Assembly (NCBI RefSeq): GCF_001610975.1
Contig: NZ_CP013342.1
Span: forward strand, 3,481,001 to 3,545,000
Direction: 5' to 3'
Origin: Sphingopyxis terrae subsp. terrae NBRC 15098
GTDB taxonomy: Bacteria > Pseudomonadota > Alphaproteobacteria > Sphingomonadales > Sphingomonadaceae
DNA length: 64,000 bases
The notes under the pieces are model-generated. The model saw only the letters and a list, made by a program, of their open reading frames with translations, ran no database searches and was not told the DNA's origin. Positions 27,873-36,494 of this stretch are shown here, piece after piece. Numbering within the stretch: position 1 is the stretch's first letter; every line of letters starts with the position of its first letter. Made by a program: the position numbers and the translations under genes.

Positions 27873-29081
27873 ATGACCAAGGTTCTGGTGATCGGCGCCG
27901 GTGGCGTCGGATCGGTTGCGGTTCACAAGATGGCGATGAATCCCGACATCTTTCCCGACATCACCCTTGCCAGCCGCCGCAAGTTCAAATGCGATGCGAT
28001 CGCCGAATCGGTCAAGGAACGCACCGGCGTGACGATCAAGACCGCCGAGGTCGACGCCGACCATATCGACGCGACCGCCGCGCTGATCCGCTCGGCAGGA
28101 GCGACGCATGTCGTCAACCTTGCCCTTCCCTATCAGGATCTCACGATCATGGAGGCGTGCCTGTCGACCGGCGCGCACTATCTCGACACTGCCAACTACG
28201 AGCCGCGCGACGAGGCGAAGTTCGAATATCACTGGCAGTGGGCCTATGACGACCGGTTCAAGGACGCCGGCCTGATGGCGCTGCTCGGTTCGGGCTTCGA
28301 CCCGGGGGTGACGAGTGTGTTCACGACCTGGCTTCGCAAGCATCATTTCGACCGCATCGACACGCTCGACATCCTCGACTGCAACGGCGGCGACCATGGT
28401 CAGCATTTCGCGACCAACTTCAATCCGGAGATCAACATCCGCGAAGTGACCGCGGTCGCGCGCCACTGGGAAAATGGCGACTGGGTCGAAACACCGCCGA
28501 TGTCGGTGAAGCAGCAATTCGACTTCGAGGCGGTCGGCCCGAAGAATATGTACCTCATGTATCATGAGGAAATCGAAAGCCTCAAAACGCATCTGCCCGA
28601 GATCAAGCGCATCCGTTTCTGGATGACCTTCGGCGATGCCTATATCCAGCACCTGACCGTGCTTCAGAATGTCGGCATGACGCGGATCGACCCGGTGATG
28701 TATGAAGGCAAGGAAATCATCCCACTGCAGTTCCTGAAGGCCGTTCTCCCCGAACCGTCGAGCCTCGGCGAGACGACGAAGGGCAAGACCAATATCGGCG
28801 TCATCGCAACCGGCCTTGGCAAGGACGGCAAGGAAAAGACGCTCTATCTCTACAATATCTGCGATCATGAAGACGCCTATGCCGAGACGGGCAATCAGGC
28901 GGTCAGCTATACGACCGGTGTCCCCGCGATGATCGGCGCGGCGATGATGGTCACCGGCACCTGGTCCGGCAAGGGGGTGTTCAACATGGAACAGATGGAC
29001 CCCGACCCCTTCATGGACATGCTAATGAAGCACGGCCTGCCCTGGCAGGTGAAGGAACTCGACGCGCCGCTGGATTTCTGA
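27873..29081 (+). CDS. Carboxy(nor)spermidine dehydrogenase (saccharopine dehydrogenase family)
   Basis: A 402-residue NAD(P)-dependent reductase with a Rossmann motif GAGGVGS (residues about 8-14) and an opening typical of the saccharopine dehydrogenase family. In this family the group next to an nspC gene condenses aspartate semialdehyde with putrescine (or diaminopropane) to carboxyspermidine (or carboxynorspermidine). An nspC-type decarboxylase lies 1.5 kb downstream and an ornithine decarboxylase follows, so spermidine synthesis by the carboxyspermidine route is indicated. GGAG lies upstream of the ATG at 27873; the frame is open earlier but without family match. Confidence 0.9.
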   Translation: MTKVLVIGAGGVGSVAVHKMAMNPDIFPDITLASRRKFKCDAIAESVKERTGVTIKTAEVDADHIDATAALIRSAGATHVVNLALPYQDLTIMEACLSTGAHYLDTANYEPRDEAKFEYHWQWAYDDRFKDAGLMALLGSGFDPGVTSVFTTWLRKHHFDRIDTLDILDCNGGDHGQHFATNFNPEINIREVTAVARHWENGDWVETPPMSVKQQFDFEAVGPKNMYLMYHEEIESLKTHLPEIKRIRFWMTFGDAYIQHLTVLQNVGMTRIDPVMYEGKEIIPLQFLKAVLPEPSSLGETTKGKTNIGVIATGLGKDGKEKTLYLYNICDHEDAYAETGNQAVSYTTGVPAMIGAAMMVTGTWSGKGVFNMEQMDPDPFMDMLMKHGLPWQVKELDAPLDF

Positions 29082-29100
29082 CGCCACGTCTTTCAATTTC

Positions 29101-29168
29101 GTCATTCCCGCGACAGCGGGAACCCGGTAGCAACGGCTGAACTGGGTTCCCGCTTTCGCGGGAACGAC
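29101..29168. repeat. Intergenic inverted repeat (TTCCCGC..GCGGGAA family)
   Basis: GTCATTCCCGCGACAGCGGG (29101-29120) is followed by the arm GGGTTCCCGCTTTCGCGGGA (29144-29163), ending in ACGAC. Two nested hairpins can form. It lies between the carboxyspermidine dehydrogenase gene and the hydrolase gene and is another REP-like family. Confidence 0.75.
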
Positions 29169-29184
29169 GAGGGTTGGATAATCG

Positions 29185-30273
29185 ATGAGACTTCGAATAG
29201 CCGCACTTGCTCTGCTCGCGGCCTGCGTCGCCCCCGCTGCCGCCCAAACCGACGACGCCTATGCTCCCGCGCGCGCCATTGTTGCCGACATCGGCAAGAT
29301 CGTCACGCCGAACGGTGTGCAGGAGACGTTCGAAGCGACGCTGGGCGGCGCGCGGCAGGTTGTGAACGTGCGCGGCGCGGACCGCGACAACCCGATTCTC
29401 GTTTTCGTTCACGGCGGCCCCGGCGCCGTCGAAATGCCTTTTGCATGGGCATTCCAGCGGCCGTGGGAGGACGTTTTCACGGTCGTCCAGTACGACCAGC
29501 GCGGCGCCGGGCGCAGCTATCCGCTGAACGATCCGGTGGCGCTCGCGCCCACGATGACGCCCGAGCGTTACCGCGACGACGCCATCGAATTGATCGAACT
29601 GCTGAAGACACGCTATGGCAAGCGCAAGGTCGTCCTGATGGGCCACAGTTGGGGCTCGATCGTCGGCCTGTCGGTTGCGGTCAAACGCCCCGATCTGCTC
29701 TACGCCTATGTCGGCGTCGGCCAAGGCATAGATTTTCGCGAGGGCGAGAAAGCCGGCATGGCCTGGACACGTGCAAAGGCGCTGGCCGCCGGGAACAAGG
29801 AGGCCGTTGCAGCGATCGACGGCCTCGCGCCCTATCCGCAGGGCAACTTCACGATCGAGAAAGCCGATGGCTGGCGCAAATATGCGATCCCCTACGGCTC
29901 GCTGATCTACAACAAGCCCGATCTGAAATATTATTTCCAGACCCCACGGCTTTCGCCCGAATATTCCGCCGCCGACGTTCAGGCGTGGGGCAAGGGCAGC
30001 GAATTTTCGGTAAAGACGCTGTGGCCGCGTCTTGCCGATGTGAGCTTCCGGGGTGTGCACAGGATGGACGTCCCGGTGATCTTCCTGCTCGGTCGCCACG
30101 ACTATACCGTTCCTTCACCGGTCGCCGCCGACTGGTTCGCGCAGGTCAAGGCGCCGTCGAAGACGCTCGTGTGGCTCGAACATTCTGCGCATATGCCGAT
30201 GGTCGAAGAGCCGGGACATTTCTTTGCCGCATTGCTGAACGACGTGCTGCCGCTGACGAAAGAGAAGAAATGA
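29185..30273 (+). CDS. Exported alpha/beta hydrolase, proline iminopeptidase-like
   Basis: A 362-residue hydrolase with a signal peptide (about residues 1-22, ending AAA-QT). The oxyanion loop is HGGPGAVEMPF, the nucleophile elbow GHSWGS carries the catalytic Ser, and the catalytic Asp and His are probably in GRHDYTV and EHSAHMP. HGGPG and the sequence DQRGAGRS are the proline-iminopeptidase pattern, so an exported aminopeptidase or esterase is likely. It sits inside the polyamine cluster without an obvious biochemical link. Its TGA overlaps the start of the next gene (ATGA). Confidence 0.87.
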   Translation: MRLRIAALALLAACVAPAAAQTDDAYAPARAIVADIGKIVTPNGVQETFEATLGGARQVVNVRGADRDNPILVFVHGGPGAVEMPFAWAFQRPWEDVFTVVQYDQRGAGRSYPLNDPVALAPTMTPERYRDDAIELIELLKTRYGKRKVVLMGHSWGSIVGLSVAVKRPDLLYAYVGVGQGIDFREGEKAGMAWTRAKALAAGNKEAVAAIDGLAPYPQGNFTIEKADGWRKYAIPYGSLIYNKPDLKYYFQTPRLSPEYSAADVQAWGKGSEFSVKTLWPRLADVSFRGVHRMDVPVIFLLGRHDYTVPSPVAADWFAQVKAPSKTLVWLEHSAHMPMVEEPGHFFAALLNDVLPLTKEKK

Positions 30274-30620
30274 TCGCCTATCTTCTGCCGATCGGCCTGC
30301 TGTTCGTCTCGAACATCTTCATGACCTTCGCCTGGTACGGCCACCTCGGCGACATGTCGCGGCCGATCTGGCTCGCGGTGCTGCTCGCCTGGGGGCTGGC
30401 CTTCTTCGAATATTGCCTGGCCGTTCCGGCGAACCGGATCGGCTATAGCGTCTACACCGCCGCCGAACTCAAGACCTTGCAGGAAGTGATCACGCTCATC
30501 ATCTTTGCGGGCTTCGCGGTCTTCTGGCTCGGCGAGAAGCTGACGGTGAATCATCTCGTCGGCTTTTCACTGATCGCGGCGGGCGCCTTTTTCATCTTCA
30601 AGGGGCCGATCGCGGCCTGA
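30270..30620 (+). CDS. DUF486/DMT-superfamily small membrane protein
   Basis: A 116-residue protein with four predicted helices and short polar loops, beginning MIAYLLPIGLLFVSN. The central segment FEYCLAVPANRIGY is the hallmark of the DUF486 family, relatives of the small drug/metabolite transporters. Function is unknown. Its start overlaps the stop of the exported hydrolase, and the carboxyspermidine decarboxylase gene follows after 13 bp. A polyamine-export or membrane-integrity role is conceivable but unsupported. Confidence 0.85.
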   Translation: MIAYLLPIGLLFVSNIFMTFAWYGHLGDMSRPIWLAVLLAWGLAFFEYCLAVPANRIGYSVYTAAELKTLQEVITLIIFAGFAVFWLGEKLTVNHLVGFSLIAAGAFFIFKGPIAA

Positions 30621-30633
30621 CAGGAACGATATC

Positions 30634-31806
30634 ATGGAAACCCGTGCCGGCGACCCCGGAGCCTTCGCCCGTTTTGACCTAAACCGCGTCCCTTCACCGG
30701 CCTTCGTCGTCGATGCGGCGAAGGTTCGCGCGAACCTGTCGGTCCTCCGCCACATCGGCGACGCGTCGGGCGCGCGGGTGCTTGCCGCGCTCAAGGCCTT
30801 TTCGATGTGGCCGCTCGGCCCGACGGTTGCGCACTATCTCGACGGGGTGTGCGCCTCGGGGCTTTACGAAGCCAAGCTCGGCCGCGAGGAATATGGCGGC
30901 GAGGTTGCAACCTATTGCGCAGGCTACAAGGAAGTGGATCTGCCCGAAATAGCGGCGCTGTCCGATCATCTGATCTTCAATTCGCCGGGACAGATTGCAC
31001 GCTTCCGTCCGCTGCTCGCCGAATTGCGCGCCAAGGGTGTGACCTTCGATGTCGGGCTGCGCATCAATCCGCAGCATAGCGAAGGCGATGTCCCCAAATA
31101 TGACCCCGCGGCGCCGTGCAGCCGGCTCGGTTTTCCGATCAGCCAGCTTTTGCCCGAACATATGGACGGCGTGGATGGCGTGCATATGCACACGCTGTGC
31201 GAGCAGGATTTCCCTCCGCTCGCGCGCACCTGGGCGGCGGTCGAACCGATGCTGCGTCCCTTTTTCCGCCAGCTCAAATGGATCAATTTCGGTGGCGGCC
31301 ACCATGTGACGCGCGCCGACTATCAAACGGATGACCTAATCGCCTTCCTGAAGCAGGTGCGCGCATCGACCGACTGCGACGTGATGATCGAACCCGGCGA
31401 AGCCGTCGCGCTTGATGCGGGCATCCTCGTCGGAGAAGTCCTTGACCTGTTCGACAATGGCATGGCGATCGGCATCACAGACATTTCCGCAACCTGCCAC
31501 ATGCCCGACGTCATCGAGGCGCCCTATCGCCCGGCGATGCTGGGGGAGGAAAGCACGGGCAAGCCGGTTCGGCTCGGCGGCCCGTCCTGTCTCGCCGGCG
31601 ATGTGATCGGCGATTACCGGCTGCCCGGTGGCGCGCGCATCGGCCAGCGCTTCGCCTTCCTCGATCAGGCGCATTATTCGATGGTGAAGACGAACAGCTT
31701 CAACGGCGTCCCGCTGCCATCTATCTGGCTGTGGGATAGCGAGAGCGACGAACTGACGGAGATACGGCGCTTTTCCTATGAGGATTTCAAAGCGCGGCTC
31801 GGTTGA
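30634..31806 (+). CDS. nspC: Carboxynorspermidine/carboxyspermidine decarboxylase
   Basis: A 390-residue fold-type III PLP decarboxylase that releases CO2 from carboxyspermidine to form spermidine. The PLP lysine is Lys54 in LAALKAFSMWP. HMHTLCEQDFPPL, INFGGGHHVTRADY and EPGEAV are the conserved substrate and phosphate blocks, and the C-terminal region has GPSCLAGDVIG and QAHYSMVKTNSFNG. This is the alanine-racemase-fold group distinct from ornithine decarboxylase. It completes a pathway with the upstream dehydrogenase and the downstream ornithine decarboxylase. Confidence 0.95.
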   Translation: METRAGDPGAFARFDLNRVPSPAFVVDAAKVRANLSVLRHIGDASGARVLAALKAFSMWPLGPTVAHYLDGVCASGLYEAKLGREEYGGEVATYCAGYKEVDLPEIAALSDHLIFNSPGQIARFRPLLAELRAKGVTFDVGLRINPQHSEGDVPKYDPAAPCSRLGFPISQLLPEHMDGVDGVHMHTLCEQDFPPLARTWAAVEPMLRPFFRQLKWINFGGGHHVTRADYQTDDLIAFLKQVRASTDCDVMIEPGEAVALDAGILVGEVLDLFDNGMAIGITDISATCHMPDVIEAPYRPAMLGEESTGKPVRLGGPSCLAGDVIGDYRLPGGARIGQRFAFLDQAHYSMVKTNSFNGVPLPSIWLWDSESDELTEIRRFSYEDFKARLG

Positions 31807-31835
31807 ACGCCAGAAGTTAACGCGCGGTCCGATAA

Positions 31836-31946
31836 GGGTCTTTACAGGGGGGACCCCCCGCCATATATGCGCACCCCGCTGCCCCAGGGGGACTTCCAAT
31901 AACCGCAAGGCAGCCTTTGATGTTTAACGTTAATTTTGGGGGTCCC
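31836..31946 (+). promoter_or_regulatory. Candidate RNA switch in the ornithine decarboxylase leader
   Basis: The 145-base gap before the decarboxylase gene contains mutually exclusive pairings. GGGTC (31836-31840) can pair with GACCC (31852-31856). GGGACCCCC (31850-31858) can pair perfectly, nine bases, with GGGGGTCCC (31938-31946), which contains the only G-rich ribosome-binding-like stretch before the start. GGGAC (31889-31893) can also pair with GTCCC (31942-31946). Sequestering the initiation site is therefore plausible. The pairings are seen in sequence; regulation, perhaps by polyamine or ornithine, is inference. Confidence 0.55.
31867..31902 (+). CDS. Possible 11-codon leader peptide upstream of ornithine decarboxylase
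   Basis: ATG at 31867 opens MRTPLPQGDFQ followed by TAA (31900-31902), wholly inside the leader. A translating ribosome would cover one arm of the competing hairpins. The ribosome site is weak (G-run ending 14 bases upstream). Short arrest peptides before ornithine decarboxylase genes are known in enterobacteria (SpeFL), but this one shares no obvious sequence with them. Low certainty. Confidence 0.3.
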   Translation: MRTPLPQGDFQ

Positions 31947-31951
31947 TTGAG

Positions 31952-33142
31952 TTGCACCAGCATCATAGCGCCCACGGGCTGATTCAGGCACTTTCGCCGG
32001 TCGAACCTGTTACGCTTGTCCGCCCGCACGCCGCGCGGCGCGCAGCGCGTTTCTTCATCGAGCGATTTCCCGGCACGACCATGTATGCGGTCAAGGCGAA
32101 TCCGTCGCCCGATCTGCTGCGCGTGCTGTGGGATTCGGGCGTCACCCATTTTGACGTCGCCTCGATCGCGGAAGTGCGTCTCGTTGCCCGCACGCTGCCC
32201 GGCGCCACCTTGTGTTTCATGCACCCGGTCAAGGCCGAAGAAGCCGTCCACGAAGCCTATTTCAAATATGGCGTGCGCACCTTCTCGCTCGACACGATGG
32301 ACGAACTTCAAAAGATCGTCCGCGCGACCGAGGGCGCGCAGGATCTCAACCTGCTCGTCCGTCTGCGCGTCTCGTCCGATCATTCGAAGCTGAGCCTCGC
32401 CGCCAAATTCGGTGCCGAGCCCGAAGATGTCGCCGAACTGCTGATGGCGACCCGTCAGGCGGCCGATGCTCTGGGGATCTGCTTCCACGTCGGCAGCCAG
32501 GCGATGACGCCGCACGCCTATGCGCAGGCGATGGAACGTGTGCGCGCGGCAATCGTGGCGGCCGCGGTGACGGTCGATATCATCGATGTCGGCGGCGGCT
32601 TTCCGTCGTCCTATCCGGGCATGGAGCCTCCGCCGCTCGACGCCTATTTCGACACGATCCACCGCAGCTTCGAGAGTCTGCCGATCAGCTATTCGGCCGA
32701 GCTGTGGTGCGAACCCGGCCGCGCGCTGTCGGCTGAATATAGCTCTCTTATCGTGCGCGTGGAAAAACGCCGCGGCGAAGAGCTTTATATCAACGACGGT
32801 GCCTATGGCGCGCTGTTCGATGCCGCGCATGTCGGTTGGCGCTTCCCCGTTTCGCTGATCCGCGAGACGGCGAGCGACGAGATGACGGCGTTCAGCTTCT
32901 ATGGCCCGACGTGCGACGACCTCGACCATATGGCCGGCCCCTTCTATCTCCCGGCCGATGTGAAGGCCGGCGATTTCATCGAGATCGGCATTCTCGGCGC
33001 CTATGGCTGCGCGATGCGGACGCGGTTCAATGGCTTCGGTGCCGAGGAAACCCACGTCGTCAGCGACGAACCGATGGTGAGCCTCTACACCGGCGAAGTC
33101 GAGCAGGAACGCCGCAGCGCGACGGTGACCAAGCTCTTCTGA
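31952..33142 (+). CDS. Ornithine decarboxylase (fold-type III PLP)
   Basis: A 396-residue eukaryote-like PLP decarboxylase making putrescine from ornithine (possibly also cadaverine from lysine). The PLP lysine is Lys48 in YAVKANPSP, followed by FDVASIAEV and FMHPVKAEEA. The glycine-rich VDIIDVGGGFPSSYPG binds phosphate, and GPTCDDLDHM holds the catalytic Cys and Asp. No in-frame ATG or GTG exists at the right place, so I use the TTG at 31952; the next upstream in-frame stop is at 31931. It is the last gene of the polyamine cluster, preceded by a structured leader and followed by a strong terminator. Confidence 0.92.
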   Translation: MHQHHSAHGLIQALSPVEPVTLVRPHAARRAARFFIERFPGTTMYAVKANPSPDLLRVLWDSGVTHFDVASIAEVRLVARTLPGATLCFMHPVKAEEAVHEAYFKYGVRTFSLDTMDELQKIVRATEGAQDLNLLVRLRVSSDHSKLSLAAKFGAEPEDVAELLMATRQAADALGICFHVGSQAMTPHAYAQAMERVRAAIVAAAVTVDIIDVGGGFPSSYPGMEPPPLDAYFDTIHRSFESLPISYSAELWCEPGRALSAEYSSLIVRVEKRRGEELYINDGAYGALFDAAHVGWRFPVSLIRETASDEMTAFSFYGPTCDDLDHMAGPFYLPADVKAGDFIEIGILGAYGCAMRTRFNGFGAEETHVVSDEPMVSLYTGEVEQERRSATVTKLF

Positions 33143-33163
33143 GCCAGCGGAAAAAGCCAAACG

Positions 33164-33199
33164 AAAAAGGGCTGGCGCAGCGATGCGCCAGCCCTTTTT
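33164..33199. terminator. Bidirectional intrinsic terminator
   Basis: AAAAA is followed by an 11-bp perfect stem (GGGCTGGCGCA, 33169-33179, with TGCGCCAGCCC, 33184-33194), a GCGA tetraloop and TTTTT (33195-33199). It lies between the convergent decarboxylase and EF-hand genes and can end transcription from both sides. It is the clearest terminator in the window. Confidence 0.95.
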
Positions 33200-33220
33200 C
33201 CATTGCGCCCGCAGGTCGGG

Positions 33221-33652
33221 CTACCGCGCTTTCGCCTTTTGCCCCAATGCCTGCAGTTCGGCCTTGCTGACCTGATTGTCGCGGTTGCTGTCGGCGGCAT
33301 CGAACATCGGCATCGGCCCGCCGACGAACTCGGCGCGCGAGATGCGACCGTCGCGATTCTTGTCGAAATCGCGGCGCAGCTGCGTCATGCGGTCGCCATC
33401 CCAGCGCGACCGCGCCAGCGCGGGCAAGTCGTCCCTGCTGAAATAGCCATCGCCGTTGCGATCCATCTTCGCCCAGCGGCCGACGCGATAGTGCTGAAAC
33501 TCGGCGCGGCTTACGGCGCCGTCGCCATTGCGGTCGGCGTCGCGCAATTCCTGCGCAGCGCGTTCGAAATCGCCGCCGGGCGCGGCCAGCGCACCCATTG
33601 CCGGAAGAAACGCCGCAAAGGCGGCAAGCGGCAAGACAGTCCTGATTCGCAT
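33221..33652 (-). CDS. Exported EF-hand calcium-binding protein
   Basis: A 143-residue exported protein; the signal peptide is about residues 1-23 (ending LAA). Four EF-hand loops are visible: DADRNGDGAVSRAEF, DRNGDGYFSRDD, DKNRDGRISRAEF and DSNRDNQVSKAE. The first three keep the Asp-x-Asn/Asp-Gly-Asp pattern, while the fourth is weaker. It probably binds Ca2+ in the periplasm as a sensor or buffer. It ends at the shared terminator opposite the ornithine decarboxylase gene. Confidence 0.9.
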   Translation of the reverse strand: MRIRTVLPLAAFAAFLPAMGALAAPGGDFERAAQELRDADRNGDGAVSRAEFQHYRVGRWAKMDRNGDGYFSRDDLPALARSRWDGDRMTQLRRDFDKNRDGRISRAEFVGGPMPMFDAADSNRDNQVSKAELQALGQKAKAR

Positions 33653-33743
33653 AAATATCCTGATAGCGTCTCGATGCCGTTACGGGAGGGGCGATGGGGA
33701 CGCCCCTCCCAACCGGGGTGGGTCTGGAGGGGGGAGGCCCCGG

Positions 33744-34253
33744 TTAACGGCAGGGGATGACGGCGCCCGACGCGTCGGTGCAGGTTCCGCTGTGAACAGG
33801 CTTGCCCGTCGCGGGATCGATCGTCGTCGATCCCGAATAGCTGGTGCCGGTTGCCGAATTGGTGGCGCTCGTCGAACGACCGCCCGACCAGCTTCCGTCG
33901 GCTGCGCGCGCGACGGCGCCGCTGCTGTCGAAGGTGCCGCGCGCGCCGGTGGCCGACGCGCTGCCGCTGTGGGACAGCGAACCGTCGGGGTTGACCGTCG
34001 TCGTCGACTGGCGCCTGCCCTTGCTTCCATTGGCACCGCGGAACGCACCGCCCGAGCGCGTGGTCACCGATCCATCGCCGTTCTGTACAGCGCCGCGGCC
34101 GCGGATCACGCCGCCCTTGGGACCGGCGCTGCCGGCGACGACGCCGTTCGAACCGCGGGCGCGGAACGAACCCTGCCGGGCCTCGGCGGTGGTAACGGCG
34201 GCAAGCGCAGCGGTCGCGACGAAGGCGGTCAAAATGCGGGAGGGGGTGTTCAT
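33744..34253 (-). CDS. Secreted Gly/Ser/Thr-rich low-complexity protein
   Basis: A 169-residue exported protein: the signal peptide (about residues 1-24, MNTPSRILTAFVATAALAAV) is followed by repeats of a Gly/Ser/Thr/Ala-rich pattern (SGGAFRGANGS, SGSASATGARG, GTSYSGSTTID) and a short tail with two cysteines (HSGTCTDASGAVIPCR). It resembles small surface or adhesive glycine-rich proteins; I do not recognise a family. I chose the ATG at 34253 because AGGAAGG lies about nine bases upstream; an ATG three codons earlier abuts that site. It is divergent from the response-regulator gene. Confidence 0.75.
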   Translation of the reverse strand: MNTPSRILTAFVATAALAAVTTAEARQGSFRARGSNGVVAGSAGPKGGVIRGRGAVQNGDGSVTTRSGGAFRGANGSKGRRQSTTTVNPDGSLSHSGSASATGARGTFDSSGAVARAADGSWSGGRSTSATNSATGTSYSGSTTIDPATGKPVHSGTCTDASGAVIPCR

Positions 34254-34425
34254 CGGTTTCATCCTTCCTGATGGTGAAGACCAGCGTCCAATGCCCCTGC
34301 CCTGTATCGCGGCGATGTCGGCCAAACGCGACTGTGCGGCAAAATGCGACACAGGTGCCGCTTCGACATGCTTTGTCACATCTTTGGCTCTGGCGACGGT
34401 GCCACCGGGCTGGCATGTCGGGTCC

Positions 34426-35136
34426 ATGGACGCCAAGGCACCCCGCATCCTGATTGTCGACGACGATCCCGAACTGCGCGCATTGCTCCAGCGCTTTCTG
34501 GCCGAGCATGGTTTTGCCGTACGCGCGGCCGACGGCGGCAAGGCGATGGATATCAGCCTGACGCGCGATCCGGCCGATCTGATCGTGCTTGATCTGATGA
34601 TGCCGGGCGAAGACGGGCTGGCGATCGTGCGCCGGCTGCGCGAGCGCGACGAGACGATCCCGATCATCATGCTGACCGCGCGCGGCGATCCGGTCGATCG
34701 CGTGCTCGGCCTGGAAATGGGCGCCGACGATTATCTTGGCAAACCCTTTCTCCCGCGCGAACTGGTCGCGCGCATCAATGCGCTGCTTCGACGTCTTTCG
34801 ACCGACCGGGCAACGCTGCGCGATGAGGTGGTGACCATCGGGCCCTTCGTCATCAACTTTTCCGCCATGTCGGTGCGCCGCGAAGATCAGGCGCTGACGC
34901 TCTCGTCGCGCGAATTCGCACTGCTCGCCGCGCTCGCGCGGAGCGCCGGACGGCCGCTCAGCCGCGCGCAGTTGATCGACCGCGCGCTCGGGCGCGACGC
35001 CGAAGTGACCGACCGGGCGATCGACGTGCAGATCGGCCGTCTCCGCAAGGCGATTGGCGATGATGCCGCCAATCCCCGCTTCATCCGGACGATATGGGGC
35101 GTCGGCTATGTGCTGGCGCCGGGCACCGATGCTTAG
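34426..35136 (+). CDS. OmpR-family response regulator
   Basis: A 236-residue two-component regulator. The receiver domain spans about residues 7-118, with the acidic pocket VDDDPE, phospho-acceptor Asp56 in LIVLDLMMPGEDG, the switch Thr in MLTARG and Lys in LGKPFLPREL. A winged-helix DNA-binding domain follows, ending in RTIWGVGYVLAPG. The histidine kinase starts within its last codons (overlap 8 bp), so the two form one operon. It may control the divergent secreted-protein gene or envelope genes; the EnvZ/OmpR likeness suggests osmotic or envelope sensing. Confidence 0.94.
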   Translation: MDAKAPRILIVDDDPELRALLQRFLAEHGFAVRAADGGKAMDISLTRDPADLIVLDLMMPGEDGLAIVRRLRERDETIPIIMLTARGDPVDRVLGLEMGADDYLGKPFLPRELVARINALLRRLSTDRATLRDEVVTIGPFVINFSAMSVRREDQALTLSSREFALLAALARSAGRPLSRAQLIDRALGRDAEVTDRAIDVQIGRLRKAIGDDAANPRFIRTIWGVGYVLAPGTDA

Positions 35137-36415
35137 GCGGCTGTTCAGTCGCAACGTCGCGATGCTGATCGGCGTCGTGCTCGCGGGGCAACTGCTCGCC
35201 GGCCTGCTGGTGCAGATATGGGTGATCGGCCCGCAAACGACACGCGTCGCCGACGTGACCGCCGACATGATCCACGCGCTGTCGACGACAGTGGGAAATC
35301 TGCCCGCCGATCGCCGCGCAGCCGTGATCGCCGACCTCAGCGACGGATCGCATTTGCTGATCCGCCCCGTTTCCGCTCCCCCGACCGACGGGCAGCGTTT
35401 TCCCACCTTCATCGAATATAGGTTCATGCGGGCGCTCGCCGCGCGCCTGACGACGCAGCACAAGCTCGACTGGATTACCGACACGCGCGGGCGGCTGTGG
35501 ATCAGGCTTGCGCTCGGCCCCGATGATTATTGGGTCAGCGTGACACCGCCGCGTCGGCGCAGCGCGATGACCAGCCTGCTCGCCGCGCTTGCGGCGGCCT
35601 TCCTCGTCGCGACAATCGCCGGCCTGTTCCTGCAGCGCCGGCTCGATCGCCCGCTGCGCCGTCTCGCCGCTTCGGTCGACGCCTATGACCCCGAACGCCT
35701 GTCGCCGCCCGTTGCGACCGACGGCCCGGCCGAGGTCGCGGCGGTTGCGACCGCCTTCAACCGGCTGACCCAGCGCCTGGCCCGCAACGATGCCGACCGC
35801 GCGTTGATGCTGGGCGGCGTCAGTCACGACCTGCGCACCCCGCTTACCCGTCTTCGCCTGTCGCTCGAGATGATCCGCGGCGACGACGAGCTCAAGAATG
35901 TCGCGGTGCGGCAGGTCGACCGCATCGAAGCCATGCTCGGCCAATTTCTCGATTTCGCGCGGGGGTTCGAATCCGAAACGATCGCGCGCACCGATCTCGC
36001 GCCGCTGCTGCGCCAGATCGTCGCCGATTGCGGGGCAACGGACGGCGCGACAATATCGCTCGGCGACAATATCGTCATCCGTACGCGCCCGCACGCGCTG
36101 GCCCGTGCTGTCGCCAACCTGCTCGGCAACGCGCTGCGCCACGGCGCCGCACCGATATCGCTTACCGCCCGGATCGCGGGCGACCGGCTGCGCATCGTGG
36201 TCCGCGATGCCGGGCCGGGGCTGTCCGCCGGCCAGGCCGAAGCGATGCTGCGCCCCTTCGCCCGCGGCGATAGCGCACGCGGCGGCGACGGTGCGGGGCT
36301 CGGGCTGGCGATCACCGACCGCGCGGTCCGGGCGATCGGCGGACGCTTGCACTTTGCCCGCGACAGTGAGGGCTTCGCCGCGACCATCGACCTTCCGCTC
36401 GCAATAGACAATTGA
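35129..36415 (+). CDS. Sensor histidine kinase, EnvZ-like
   Basis: A 428-residue membrane kinase. Transmembrane helices lie at about residues 12-34 and 148-168, flanking a periplasmic domain of roughly 110 residues. A HAMP segment leads to the H-box VSHDLRTPLTRLRLSLEM (His233). The N, G1 and G2 boxes appear as LLGNALRHG, RDAGPGL and GAGLGLAI. It phosphorylates the regulator encoded just upstream; the start ATG at 35129 overlaps that gene by 8 bases. Stimulus unknown. Confidence 0.93.
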   Translation: MLRRLFSRNVAMLIGVVLAGQLLAGLLVQIWVIGPQTTRVADVTADMIHALSTTVGNLPADRRAAVIADLSDGSHLLIRPVSAPPTDGQRFPTFIEYRFMRALAARLTTQHKLDWITDTRGRLWIRLALGPDDYWVSVTPPRRRSAMTSLLAALAAAFLVATIAGLFLQRRLDRPLRRLAASVDAYDPERLSPPVATDGPAEVAAVATAFNRLTQRLARNDADRALMLGGVSHDLRTPLTRLRLSLEMIRGDDELKNVAVRQVDRIEAMLGQFLDFARGFESETIARTDLAPLLRQIVADCGATDGATISLGDNIVIRTRPHALARAVANLLGNALRHGAAPISLTARIAGDRLRIVVRDAGPGLSAGQAEAMLRPFARGDSARGGDGAGLGLAITDRAVRAIGGRLHFARDSEGFAATIDLPLAIDN

Positions 36416-36494
36416 TCCGCTGGCGGATTTGCCCTTCCGTTTTGTTCCGCAACCATTCTATCGTGGCGGCGCAAAGCAGATGGGAGGACAAGCA

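Noticed and set aside
31807-31951. speF-type leader of Rhizobiales or SpeFL arrest peptide
   Set aside because: The length, sequence and micro-ORF (11 codons) do not match either as I know them; only a similar logic is proposed.
35963-35977. GGTTCGAATCC-like T-loop sequence suggesting a tRNA
   Set aside because: It lies inside the histidine kinase reading frame, and no acceptor stem or anticodon arm can be drawn around it.
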